DNA of 64,000 bases from an uncultured Thiodictyon sp. (lineage in GTDB: Bacteria; Pseudomonadota; Gammaproteobacteria; Chromatiales; Chromatiaceae): the NCBI GenBank assembly GCA_903837595.1, contig CAILVI010000029.1:1-64000 (forward strand), in the 5' to 3' direction. The notes under the pieces are model-generated. The model saw only the letters and a list, made by a program, of their open reading frames with translations. It was not told where the DNA came from and searched no databases. Positions 52,999-60,788 of the stretch are shown in pieces. Position numbers and translations under genes: made by a program. Numbering within the stretch: position 1 is the stretch's first letter; the number at the start of each line of letters is the position of its first letter.

Positions 52999-53979
52999 TT
53001 AGTTCCGCGGCGCCGGCACCCCCGCCAGCAGGTCGACCAGGACATCGTCGGGGCGGTAACCCTCGATCTCCAGGTCGGCGGTGAGCTTGAGTCGATGGCG
53101 CAGCACCGCGGGGGCCATGATCTTGACGTCGTCCGGGGTCACGAAGCCGTTACCCTCGATCAGTGCGTGGCCGCGGGCGGCGCGCACCAGGGCGATGGCT
53201 GCGCGGGTGCCCGGGCCCGTCTCGACCCCCTGCCAGTCGCGCGCCGCTCGTACCAGGCGCACGGCATAGCGCAGGACGCTGTCGTCCATCCGCAGCCCCG
53301 CTGCCGCACGCTGCACCGCCAGTACGTCTGCTGGCGCAAGGACTTGCGTGACCCGGGAGGTGTCGAGTCGGTCGCCGATCTGCCCGTTGGTCATCTGGCG
53401 CACCACCGCCAATTCTTCCTCCGCCCCCGGGTAATCGATGAAGACCTTGAGCAGGAAGCGGTCGAGCTGGGCCTGGGGCAGTGGATAGGTGCCCTCCTGT
53501 TCGATGGGGTTCTGGGTGGCATAGACCAGGAAGGGCGCGGGCAGTGCCAGGGGCTGGCCCTCAATGGTAACCTGTTGCTCCTGCATGGCCTCGAGCAGCG
53601 CGGACTGGGTCTTGGCCGGGGCGCGGTTGATCTCGTCGCCCAGGAGCAGGTTGCAGAAGATCGGACCGCGCCGGATGCGGAACCCCTCGCTCGTCATGTC
53701 GAACAGTGCGTGCCCGGTCACGTCACTCGGCATCAGGTCCGGGGTGAACTGGATGCGTGCGAAATGCCCGCCCAGGGCCTGCGCCAGGCCACGTACCAGG
53801 AGTGTCTTGCCCACCCCCGGCACCCCTTCCAGCAGGACATGACCGGCAGCGGCCAGCGCGACCACGGCCTCGCGGATCACCTGGGGCTGGCCGACCAGTG
53901 CCTGGGCGACGGCGCCCTCCAGTGCCTGGAGTTGCCGGGCGGCCTCGGCGACCGTCACGCTGGGTTCTGACTGGTTCAT
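52999..53979 (-). CDS. MoxR AAA+ ATPase (AAA_3)
   Basis: This 326-residue MoxR protein has Walker [12 protein letters not shown] and Walker [21 protein letters not shown], followed by the [20 protein letters not shown] sensor-1 region and the lid domain with [20 protein letters not shown]. It is a hexameric ATPase that acts on VWA/DUF58 partners. It overlaps the DUF4350 gene end by 4 bases and is followed by the DUF58 gene, the usual order in this operon type. It is distinct from the AAA_5 MoxR at 6937-8001. Confidence 0.93.
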   Translation of the reverse strand: MNQSEPSVTVAEAARQLQALEGAVAQALVGQPQVIREAVVALAAAGHVLLEGVPGVGKTLLVRGLAQALGGHFARIQFTPDLMPSDVTGHALFDMTSEGFRIRRGPIFCNLLLGDEINRAPAKTQSALLEAMQEQQVTIEGQPLALPAPFLVYATQNPIEQEGTYPLPQAQLDRFLLKVFIDYPGAEEELAVVRQMTNGQIGDRLDTSRVTQVLAPADVLAVQRAAAGLRMDDSVLRYAVRLVRAARDWQGVETGPGTRAAIALVRAARGHALIEGNGFVTPDDVKIMAPAVLRHRLKLTADLEIEGYRPDDVLVDLLAGVPAPRN

Positions 53980-55220
53980 CGCGTCTCCGTAATCCTGGAA
54001 AGAGTCATTGCCGGACTTAGGCTAATGGGTACGGGCGGTCTGCGAGGCTGCGGCGCGCCCGGTATTCCGGTGCGCCGGGGCCTCGTACCCTCCCAGAGTG
54101 ACTGGAGGACGCGCGCCTGGTCGATGAAGCCGGGGACACCCTGGGCTTGCGCCTGCAAGGCGCGCGCGATCACCTCGGTGGGGCGGGCGTTGGCCTTGGC
54201 GATCACTGCCGCCTGCTCCATGGGTCCCAAGTGGCGCAGTTCGGGGCGCCGCCGCTGCCAGGCGCCCTGCACCTGACGACGGGTCGTCGCTACCAGTTGG
54301 GAGGCGCGCCCATGGCGCCACGCAAAGGCGGCGGCGGCGTCCAGATGTTCGAGCAGGTCGCGGCGGCGCCGGTCCGGGGTGCCCGCCCGGGGTCCCAAGC
54401 GGGCCCCCAGTGACCAGGCCCAGACCAGGATCAGGACCGCCGCCGCGACCAGGGCGGCGGGCGCGGCGGCCCACAGCAGTGCACCGAGCCAGGGCACCGC
54501 ACTGTCATAGAGTAGCCAGACCTTGCCCCCGGCGGCCGGCCGCGCGAGTTCGGCCAGGAACAGCGCGTGGTCATGACGCCCGATGTGCCCGTTGGTGAGA
54601 AACTCACTGTCACTGGTAACGGTCAGCCACCCGGCGCCGACCGCCTGGCGTACCAGGTGGGTGTGTCCATTCGCCCGGACTACGAACGGGTGATTGACGT
54701 TGCGCGCCTCCAGGGACCAATCCGGACGGAAGCGGACCGTTAGCGGCGTGAGCCCATCACCCCACTGGACCTTGGCCAGGCCCGGGGTATCTTTGGTCGC
54801 CGTTTTCACTTTCTCAAGGCGAATACCGAACTGCCCCAGGAAGTCGTCTGCTCGCCGGTCTCGGTCCCACAGGTCGGTCGCCTCCACCACCAGACGGCCG
54901 CCGCCCTCGAGCCAGGCGCGCAATGCCGCCCGGCGCCGCGCGTTGAGCGGCCCCAGGCCGTTGACCACCAGGGTGTCCGTGGTGGGCGGCGGGCGCAGCA
55001 GCAGGTCACGGCCGGTGCGGCTCTCCACCGGGATACCCACGCGGACGAGGAAGCGCGCTGCGGCCAGGAACGGGTTGCGGCGGGCCTGCGCGCTGGCGCC
55101 GATCTCAACCGTCTGCGGGTGGCGCTCGAAATTGGCGAAAAACCACGCGGTGCAGGCGGCTGCGGCGATCAGGGCCAAGCCGCCCAGGCATAGCCACAGG
55201 ATGCGCCGGTCAGCCGGCAT
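53976..55220 (-). CDS. DUF4350 membrane protein
   Basis: This 414-residue protein has an N-terminal membrane helix (WLCLGGLALIAAAACTAWFF). A DUF4350 (GATase1-like) periplasmic domain (NPFLAAARFLVRVGIPVESR, DTLVVNGLGPLNARRRAAL, WLEGGGRLVVEA) follows, then a second membrane helix near 235-265 (GALLWAAAPAALVAAAVLIL) and a cytosolic helical tail. It occurs with DUF4129, MoxR and DUF58 genes in many proteobacteria. Its function is not known. It overlaps both neighbours (11 bases with DUF4129, 4 with MoxR). Confidence 0.82.
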   Translation of the reverse strand: MPADRRILWLCLGGLALIAAAACTAWFFANFERHPQTVEIGASAQARRNPFLAAARFLVRVGIPVESRTGRDLLLRPPPTTDTLVVNGLGPLNARRRAALRAWLEGGGRLVVEATDLWDRDRRADDFLGQFGIRLEKVKTATKDTPGLAKVQWGDGLTPLTVRFRPDWSLEARNVNHPFVVRANGHTHLVRQAVGAGWLTVTSDSEFLTNGHIGRHDHALFLAELARPAAGGKVWLLYDSAVPWLGALLWAAAPAALVAAAVLILVWAWSLGARLGPRAGTPDRRRRDLLEHLDAAAAFAWRHGRASQLVATTRRQVQGAWQRRRPELRHLGPMEQAAVIAKANARPTEVIARALQAQAQGVPGFIDQARVLQSLWEGTRPRRTGIPGAPQPRRPPVPISLSPAMTLSRITETR

Positions 55221-56745
55221 GATCGGTGCTTTCAGAACCGTCGGCAGCCCCCGTCCAGTGCAGCCAGTCGGTGAGCCGCGCGGCGATGGTCTGCGGCTCC
55301 GGCGTGTGCTGGGCGTAGGCCAGGGCCTGCCAATCCCTGGTCAGGTACCGGAAGGGAGCCGCGTCGGCGGCCCCTAAGTGGTCCGTGGCCAGGCGCAGGC
55401 ATTCGCCCTCGGTGGCGGCGTCCGGGATCGCGACACCACGGCTGCGAAGGTGAGCGATCGCCCCCCGATAAAGCAGGGCCAGGGCGCCCCGCGGGTCTGC
55501 CGCGGCCAGGCGTGCCCGCACCGCCTGCGCCAAGTTCGCCGTGCTCGGGTCCGCTTCCCCGCCCAGTGATGTCACTGCCTCGCGCGGGCGCGTCGCCGGC
55601 CGGGCGCGTCGTCGCCAAGTGCCCGGTTGCCAGTCCCGCAGGATGCGTTGGATCAACAGAGCCAGCGCGGCGACCGCCAGGACCACCAGGAGCGTCTTGA
55701 ACACGCGCCCCAGGATCACCGCCAGATCGCCCAGACCGTCGAGCCAGCGGGGGGCGGACGGCTCCTCGTCCGCTGCCTCATCCCCGATATAGGTCCAGAC
55801 GCTGCTCTGGCGGGTGCGTCCGAAGGTCTCGTCGGCCAGGACCTCGGTGATCAGTGCGCGTGCGGCGGTCGGCTCCGGCAAGGGCGGCGGTGCGGCTTGC
55901 GCAAACGCCGGTGGGCCGGGCCAGGCGAGCAGCAGGGCGGCGCACAGCAGGCCGGCCAGGGCTACCGTGCGCCTGCTGTCGGCCTTGGGTCGCCAAGGGG
56001 CGCCGGTGCCGGACGCCCCAGTCGCGCGCCCCTGACGAAAGGCCAGCTCCAAATCCCAGGCCTCCAACTCGGTGCGCCGGCCGATATAGAGCGTGAAACC
56101 GGCGCAGACATAGAAGGGCGCGATCACCGAGCAGGCGAGCAGGTAGCACCCGCCGCTCACCCAATAGGGCCAGGATTGGGAGTCGGTCAGGGCCGCCTCC
56201 AGATCGAGGCCGGCCAGCCCGTTGGGAATCAGATAATAGAGCGAGAGCAGTTGCCCGCCCCACAGGATGGCCTCGAAATGGTAACAGATCACGGTCAGCC
56301 AGCCGGCCCCGGCGCCGACGCTCAGGAGCTGTCGGCGTTGCCCCAGCGCCTTGCCGTCCAATCCTTCCAGTAGCCCAATCGGCAAGGTGAAGGAGCGGCG
56401 GGCCGTAAGGCGCCGCCACAGCAGATAGGGTATCAGGCGGCGCGTCCAAGCGGCCCGCAGCAGGCCCGGTGCCGAGCGCAGCGGCGTTCGCTCGCCGAAG
56501 AGGGCGCGGCTAATCCACCAGACCAGGGGCACCTCGCAGAGCGGTTTGCACCACCACACCAGAATGCCCCACCAGTCGGCGCGGGCGCCGGTGAGGAGCA
56601 GGGCCAAGAGTGCTATGGGCAGGGCGCTGAGCCACCAGAGCGCCCACAGGGTCGGGAACCAGGCGCGTGCCAGGGCGAAGCCCAGGTCGAGTCGCTCCCA
56701 GACCCCGCGGGGCCGCAGGGCGACGGTGATCCGGTCAAGTTCCAC
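55210..56745 (-). CDS. DUF4129 multi-spanning membrane protein
   Basis: I prefer GTG 56745 (VELDRITVALRPRGVWERLD): GGGGGG precedes it and it overlaps the SpoIIM-like stop by 11 bases. The frame is open 22 codons further up from a TTG. The ~511-residue product has several helices in its first half (LWALWWLSALPIALLALLL, GGCYLLACSVIAPFYVCAGF), one near 380 (LLVVLAVAALALLIQRIL), and a C-terminal DUF4129 domain (GALALLYRGAIAHLRSRGV, EGECLRLA, YLTRDWQALAYA). DUF4129 is common beside MoxR/DUF58 pairs. Function is unknown. Confidence 0.8.
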   Translation of the reverse strand: MELDRITVALRPRGVWERLDLGFALARAWFPTLWALWWLSALPIALLALLLTGARADWWGILVWWCKPLCEVPLVWWISRALFGERTPLRSAPGLLRAAWTRRLIPYLLWRRLTARRSFTLPIGLLEGLDGKALGQRRQLLSVGAGAGWLTVICYHFEAILWGGQLLSLYYLIPNGLAGLDLEAALTDSQSWPYWVSGGCYLLACSVIAPFYVCAGFTLYIGRRTELEAWDLELAFRQGRATGASGTGAPWRPKADSRRTVALAGLLCAALLLAWPGPPAFAQAAPPPLPEPTAARALITEVLADETFGRTRQSSVWTYIGDEAADEEPSAPRWLDGLGDLAVILGRVFKTLLVVLAVAALALLIQRILRDWQPGTWRRRARPATRPREAVTSLGGEADPSTANLAQAVRARLAAADPRGALALLYRGAIAHLRSRGVAIPDAATEGECLRLATDHLGAADAAPFRYLTRDWQALAYAQHTPEPQTIAARLTDWLHWTGAADGSESTDHAG

Positions 56746-57727
56746 GGTCTGCCCCCCGTCCCGCCAGCGCGAAATACAGTGCCACGGCCACCCATCCAAT
56801 TGTTCCGACAAGGTATTTAACCCCCGCGGGCGCCCCCCCTGCCGACCAGAAGGCCTCCACCACGGCCGCCAGCAGCAGCATCAGTGCCGCCCCACCCGCC
56901 AGTACCACCGCGTCGCGCGCATTGGCGCGCAGGGCGCCCAATCGGGTCAGGTGCCCGGGGGCGAGCAGTGCTCGCCCGAGCAGCAGTCCGGCCGCCCCGC
57001 AGATGGTAATGGCGGTGAGCTCAAAGGGGCTGTGACTGCTGACGAAGGGCCAGAAGGTGCTGCCGAACCCCAGGCGGGTCAGATGACCGGCCGCCGCGCC
57101 GATGTTGAGGCCGTTGAAGACCAGGATCAGGAGGCTCCCCAGCCCCAGCAGCAGCCCCGCGCCGAAGGTGCGAAAGCCGATGCCGATGTTGTTCATGACG
57201 TAGAAACCGAACATCTGGAAATCGGTATCGGCCTGCCGGTCCGCTCGGCGTCCGGGCTTGCGGGTACCGGGGTCGTACATGGACTCCAACTCCGCCACCT
57301 GGGAGGCGTCCATTAGGCTATAGACCACCTCACCGTCCTGCCCGCAGGCGAGCCCCATGGCCAGCGCGGGCAGGAAAAACAGGGCCGCGGCCAGGGCGCA
57401 GACGCGGGCGTGACGGCGCAGGGTACGGGGAAACACGGCGGCCATAAAGCCCAGGGTTGGGGCCAGCCAGGCGAACCGGCGGCGGTACAGACAGGGGTGG
57501 CCGCGCCGCACCAGGTCATGTAATTCCGCGATCAGGCCTGGGGCATAGCGGCGGGTCCGCGCCAGGGCATACTGGGCGCAGAGTCGCCGATACAGTGCCG
57601 GGAAGCGCGTCAGGTCGTCAGCCGTCGCAGGCTTGGGGCGGCGGCCGCGGTTCTCCAAGGTGGTGAGGAGTCGACGGTAATCCGCCCACTCGGCGGCGTG
57701 GATCGTCTCGAAAGGGCCTTGACGCAT
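56735..57727 (-). CDS. SpoIIM-like (DUF95) membrane protein
   Basis: This 330-residue protein has the SpoIIM/DUF95 layout: a soluble N-terminal helical part (WADYRRLLTTLENRGRR, FPALYRRLCAQYALARTR) and several membrane helices. FGFYVMNNIGIGFRTFGAGL and FVSSHSPFELTAITICGAAG are the conserved signatures. In sporulating bacteria SpoIIM acts in engulfment with a wall hydrolase. Here the organism is Gram-negative and the gene belongs to the MoxR operon, so the role is different and unknown. Confidence 0.85.
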   Translation of the reverse strand: MRQGPFETIHAAEWADYRRLLTTLENRGRRPKPATADDLTRFPALYRRLCAQYALARTRRYAPGLIAELHDLVRRGHPCLYRRRFAWLAPTLGFMAAVFPRTLRRHARVCALAAALFFLPALAMGLACGQDGEVVYSLMDASQVAELESMYDPGTRKPGRRADRQADTDFQMFGFYVMNNIGIGFRTFGAGLLLGLGSLLILVFNGLNIGAAAGHLTRLGFGSTFWPFVSSHSPFELTAITICGAAGLLLGRALLAPGHLTRLGALRANARDAVVLAGGAALMLLLAAVVEAFWSAGGAPAGVKYLVGTIGWVAVALYFALAGRGADRGT

Positions 57728-57730
57728 GGT

Positions 57731-58627
57731 TCAGTCTCCGACCCGGCCCTGGGCCAGCCAACTTCCGTAGCCCTGCACCAGCTCCACGGCGGCCGCTCCG
57801 TACGTGTCGGCACGCCCGTCCGGGGACTCCGGCAGGTGGGCGAGCAGGGTCTGCGCCAACTCGATCCGGCGCGGCGCGGACAGTCGGCCCGAGCGCTCGC
57901 AAAAGGCCAGGATGGACTGCTGGGTCGCGAGCGGCAGCCCCAGCGGCGGCTGCCGGGGCCGTGCGTCCAGGAGCGTACTGGCCGCGGTGCGCTCCCCGGT
58001 CCGACCCGGCGTGCGCCCGGGGCGCGGCTGCGCGTAGACCACCAGGGTTCCAGCGGCCAAGTCCCCGAGTCGGCGGAAGTCCCGGTCGGCCAGGGTGCTG
58101 ACCAGCCCCACGCCGTAACACACCGGGAGAAAATCCACTACCCGTAAGAGATTGCGGATGAGTGACGCGGGCAGCCCCACCGGGGTCCCGTCGTCGTGGA
58201 CCACCATGAGCCCGAGTGAGCGTTTGCCGGGCGTGGTTCCGGTGAGTACCTCGAAGGTGACCGGATAGAGCCAGTCGAGCAGAAAGGCGGCGATCAGGCT
58301 CAGCCCGAGGCCGAACCCGGAAAGGACCATCAAGGGGCTCAGCACCAGGTAGATGATCAGCCGGATGGCGCCGTCCGCGACCAGGGCCAGGGCGCGCGGG
58401 GCCGGGCCGGCGACGCGCAGGCCCAGATCAACCCCCTCCGGGGTTTCGTTCAGCCGGATGGTGTCGACTAGGGCTGATTGCGTTTGCTGACTGATGGCCG
58501 GCTCCAGGGTATGGCGCTGAGTGCGTGCCTGCCTCAGGCCCCGCCAAACAGCGCCAACGGGAAGCGCTCGGTGATGAGGATCACCGGGTGACCGCCAATG
58601 ATGATGCGATAGGTGCGGAACACGCAT
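57731..58627 (-). CDS. RDD-family membrane protein
   Basis: The RDD core is clear: DTIRLNETPEGVDLGLRVAG, then membrane helices (LIIYLVLSPLMVLSGFGLGL, LIAAFLLDWLYPVTFEVLTG), GTTPGKRSLGLMVVHDDGTP and DRDFRRLGDLAAGTLVVYA. The C-terminal ~90 residues are a soluble, Arg-rich helical tail. The start is uncertain. ATG 58627 gives 298 residues but overlaps the previous gene by 94 bases, and the family usually starts just before DTIRLNE, near 58470, where no ATG, GTG or TTG is available. It lies 3 bases before SpoIIM-like. Confidence 0.78.
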   Translation of the reverse strand: MRVPHLSHHHWRSPGDPHHRALPVGAVWRGLRQARTQRHTLEPAISQQTQSALVDTIRLNETPEGVDLGLRVAGPAPRALALVADGAIRLIIYLVLSPLMVLSGFGLGLSLIAAFLLDWLYPVTFEVLTGTTPGKRSLGLMVVHDDGTPVGLPASLIRNLLRVVDFLPVCYGVGLVSTLADRDFRRLGDLAAGTLVVYAQPRPGRTPGRTGERTAASTLLDARPRQPPLGLPLATQQSILAFCERSGRLSAPRRIELAQTLLAHLPESPDGRADTYGAAAVELVQGYGSWLAQGRVGD

Positions 58628-59172
58628 GGTTCATTATCGCCCGCCGGCTCCGACGCGGGCACCAGGCGGGGCGGTTCGCCGTGGGGGGCATCCCCGTGGT
58701 CCAGACCCACGTCCAGCACCTCCCGGTAGCTCTCCAGCCCGCTGTCGCGGATCAGTGCGCCGATGCCGATCTCCCGATCGATCAGGCGCCGACGGAAGTC
58801 CGCCGGAATCAGCTCAGTGCGGATCAGCGACAGGGCCTCGGCGAAGGCGCGCCCAGTGTGGACGCCGCGCAGCCGGGCATCGCGGATCAGGCAGCGGTCG
58901 CCGACGGCCAGGCCGATCCAGGGGACTGGTTCCTCCGCCGTCTCGAAACGCTGTTCCAGGGTGTCCACCGCCACCGGCTCCCAGAAATAGGCCTCCAGGG
59001 TCTTAGTCACGGTCCCGTCCGTGACCAGGAGCGCGCGCAGAAACGGGGCCAGGTCGGACAGCGGGATCATCGTGCCCTGATCGTCACGGATCGCGGCGCC
59101 CGCGAGGTAGCCGTCACAGCGGAAGGGGGAATTCGACGGGTCGTTGAGTGGACGACCGTAGTAACGGCGCAT
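58534..59172 (-). CDS. Chorismate-lyase-like (DUF98) protein
   Basis: This 212-residue protein starts at ATG 59172 with AAGGAA upstream (GTG 59175 is also possible). It has the DUF98/UbiC-like pattern: PFLRALLVTDGTVTKTLEAY, EAYFWEPV, ALSLIRTELIPADFRRRL and the C-terminal FRTYRIIIGGHPVILITERF. Enzymes of this fold remove pyruvate from chorismate to give 4-hydroxybenzoate, the first step to ubiquinone and to some pigments. DUF98 members have uncertain activity. It opens the seven-gene minus-strand operon, which is otherwise unrelated to quinones. Confidence 0.72.
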   Translation of the reverse strand: MRRYYGRPLNDPSNSPFRCDGYLAGAAIRDDQGTMIPLSDLAPFLRALLVTDGTVTKTLEAYFWEPVAVDTLEQRFETAEEPVPWIGLAVGDRCLIRDARLRGVHTGRAFAEALSLIRTELIPADFRRRLIDREIGIGALIRDSGLESYREVLDVGLDHGDAPHGEPPRLVPASEPAGDNEPCVFRTYRIIIGGHPVILITERFPLALFGGA

Positions 59173-59610
59173 CACGAAATTCCTTAATGTCTTTTATGGC
59201 TAAGAGCCGACGCTGGAGCACTTGAGCGGATTGTGCCCGAGTGCGGCCCCTGGCTCCAGTGTCACCGCAGGCACCGTTGTCTGGGGCCTTAAGGTCCGGC
59301 GCATGGTCAATTTGAGCGGTTTTTACGTACAAAACCATCTATTATCTTGCTCCATGGATGGTATTCCCCCCCCTTTTTTTGGCTTTGGCCTTGATGTTCT
59401 GCCCTATATGCCGCAAGCTTAGGAACCGGGTCCGACTCTTTCGGTTAAGCAGGCGCTGCTTGACCACCGTGCCCATGATTCGGATCCTGAGATCGCCACC
59501 TGCTGCCCAGGGCGCATGCGCGTCGTTGGCTGTGGTTGGGGGATTCGGAAATACCCGAACCTGTGTTATAAAAAGAGGGCCATTTGGCTCAACCTACGGA
59601 GATTCTACCG
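59173..59610. other. Divergent intergenic region
   Basis: This region separates the minus-strand operon from the plus-strand lipoprotein gene. It contains a hairpin-like GGTTTT-TACGTAC-AAAACC around 59318-59336, a pyrimidine run around 59365-59385 and the candidate promoter at 59544-59572. No gene is supported. Confidence 0.55.
59544..59572 (+). promoter_or_regulatory. Candidate promoter of the Lpp-like lipoprotein gene
   Basis: An extended -10 (TG-T-TATAAA, ending 59572) matches the consensus at five of six positions. A weak -35 TTCGGA (59544-59549) lies 17 bases before it. The predicted start is about 30 bases before the ATG. Confidence 0.45.
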
Positions 59611-59805
59611 ATGACCAAAATCGTCAAGCTCGCTTCCCTGTCCGCCGCCGCCCTGATCGGCGCCACCCTGATCGGCGGCTGCGCCGACCAGACCGCCCGT
59701 GATACGGCCCAGCAGGCGCTGGACAAGGCCAATGCCGCCCAGCAGTGCTGCGACACCAACACTGCCAGCCTGGACGCGCTGCGTCAGAAGGCGTTCCGCA
59801 AGTAA
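59611..59805 (+). CDS. Lpp-like small outer-membrane lipoprotein
   Basis: This 64-residue precursor has a signal peptide (MTKIVKLASLSAAALIGATL) and a perfect lipobox IGGC with Cys24. The mature 41 residues are Ala/Gln/Asp-rich and helical (DTAQQALDKANAAQQCC). They end in LRQKAFRK, so the last residues are Arg-Lys as in E. coli Lpp, whose terminal Lys is crosslinked to peptidoglycan. It is shorter than Lpp and has an unusual Cys-Cys pair. ATG 59611 has GGAG upstream. The last 22 bases overlap the convergent L,D-transpeptidase gene. Confidence 0.75.
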   Translation: MTKIVKLASLSAAALIGATLIGGCADQTARDTAQQALDKANAAQQCCDTNTASLDALRQKAFRK

Positions 59806-60758
59806 AGCGGGTCGTTTAGGCCGCGCCGGCTTCCCACCATCTGGGGGAGGCCGGTGTTCTCCTTAATGGCCCGCTCGACTGCCGGCCAATCCATTTCAAG
59901 ACCTTGCGTACTCGCCACCGACTCCGGTATCACTGAGCGCGCGGGTCTAAGCCGCGACTTATCGTCGCTATGGACCTCCAGATAGAGGTCATCCCCCAGC
60001 CAGCCGACCTTGTAAGGCTGATCCACGATCGTCACCGTGGTCCCCGTGGGCACCTGCGGGAACAGCTCGATAATGCCCTCGTTATTCATGCGGATACAGC
60101 CGTGACTGACCGGCATCCCCAGTCCCCAGGGCTTGTCCGTGCCGTGGATCAGATAACTGGGCACGCTCAGGCGCATCGCATAGGGGCCGAGCGGATTGTC
60201 CGGACCCGCGGGCACCACTGCCGGTAATATGTCACCCTCGGCCGCGTGTTCGGCCCGGATCGAGGCCGGCGGGGTCCAGGTCGGGTCCTTGACCTTCGAG
60301 GCGATCGTATAGGTGCCGAGCGGCGTCGACCAGCCCTCGCGCCCGACGCTGATGGGGTAGTTCTGGACCTCGTCCGGTTTGCCGGGCGGGTAGAAATACA
60401 GATGCATCTCCGGTCGATTCAGGACGATCCCCGTGTGCGGCGTGTTGGGCAGCACATAGAGCGTCGGTACCAGCACCTCGCTGTCGGGGCGCGGCGCCCA
60501 CATATTGACCTTCGGGTTGGCCTGCTCCATGTCTTGGTAGCCCACCTGATTTTGGCGGCCGATGTCGAGCAGCGTGTCGTGTTTGCGGCTCTTGATATAG
60601 AAGGGTACGCCGACCACGGTATCGCCTGGATGCGCGTACTTGAAGGTGTCAGCCTGGGCGCCCGGGACCCAAACCGCGACGACACCAAGGCCCAGCGCCA
60701 CCGCGCCGGCCAGGGTGCGGCGCCCCGGCGCACCGGACGATTCTGCTTTCGACTTCAT
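59784..60758 (-). CDS. ErfK/YbiS-type L,D-transpeptidase
   Basis: This 324-residue secreted enzyme has a signal peptide (LAGAVALGLGVVAVWVPGAQA) and a LysM-like segment (YIKSRKHDTLLDIGRQNQVG). A YkuD catalytic domain follows with HGTDKPWGLGMPVSHGCIRM, which contains the conserved His and the nucleophile Cys in SHGCIRM. Such enzymes attach Lpp to peptidoglycan or form 3-3 crosslinks. ATG 60758 follows a GGTGA. The open frame continues far upstream across the antisense of the EF-G gene and is not used. The convergent overlap with the Lpp-like gene is notable. Confidence 0.93.
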   Translation of the reverse strand: MKSKAESSGAPGRRTLAGAVALGLGVVAVWVPGAQADTFKYAHPGDTVVGVPFYIKSRKHDTLLDIGRQNQVGYQDMEQANPKVNMWAPRPDSEVLVPTLYVLPNTPHTGIVLNRPEMHLYFYPPGKPDEVQNYPISVGREGWSTPLGTYTIASKVKDPTWTPPASIRAEHAAEGDILPAVVPAGPDNPLGPYAMRLSVPSYLIHGTDKPWGLGMPVSHGCIRMNNEGIIELFPQVPTGTTVTIVDQPYKVGWLGDDLYLEVHSDDKSRLRPARSVIPESVASTQGLEMDWPAVERAIKENTGLPQMVGSRRGLNDPLYLRNAF

Positions 60759-60788
60759 TAACTTCACCAATCTTACCTCGTGAACACG

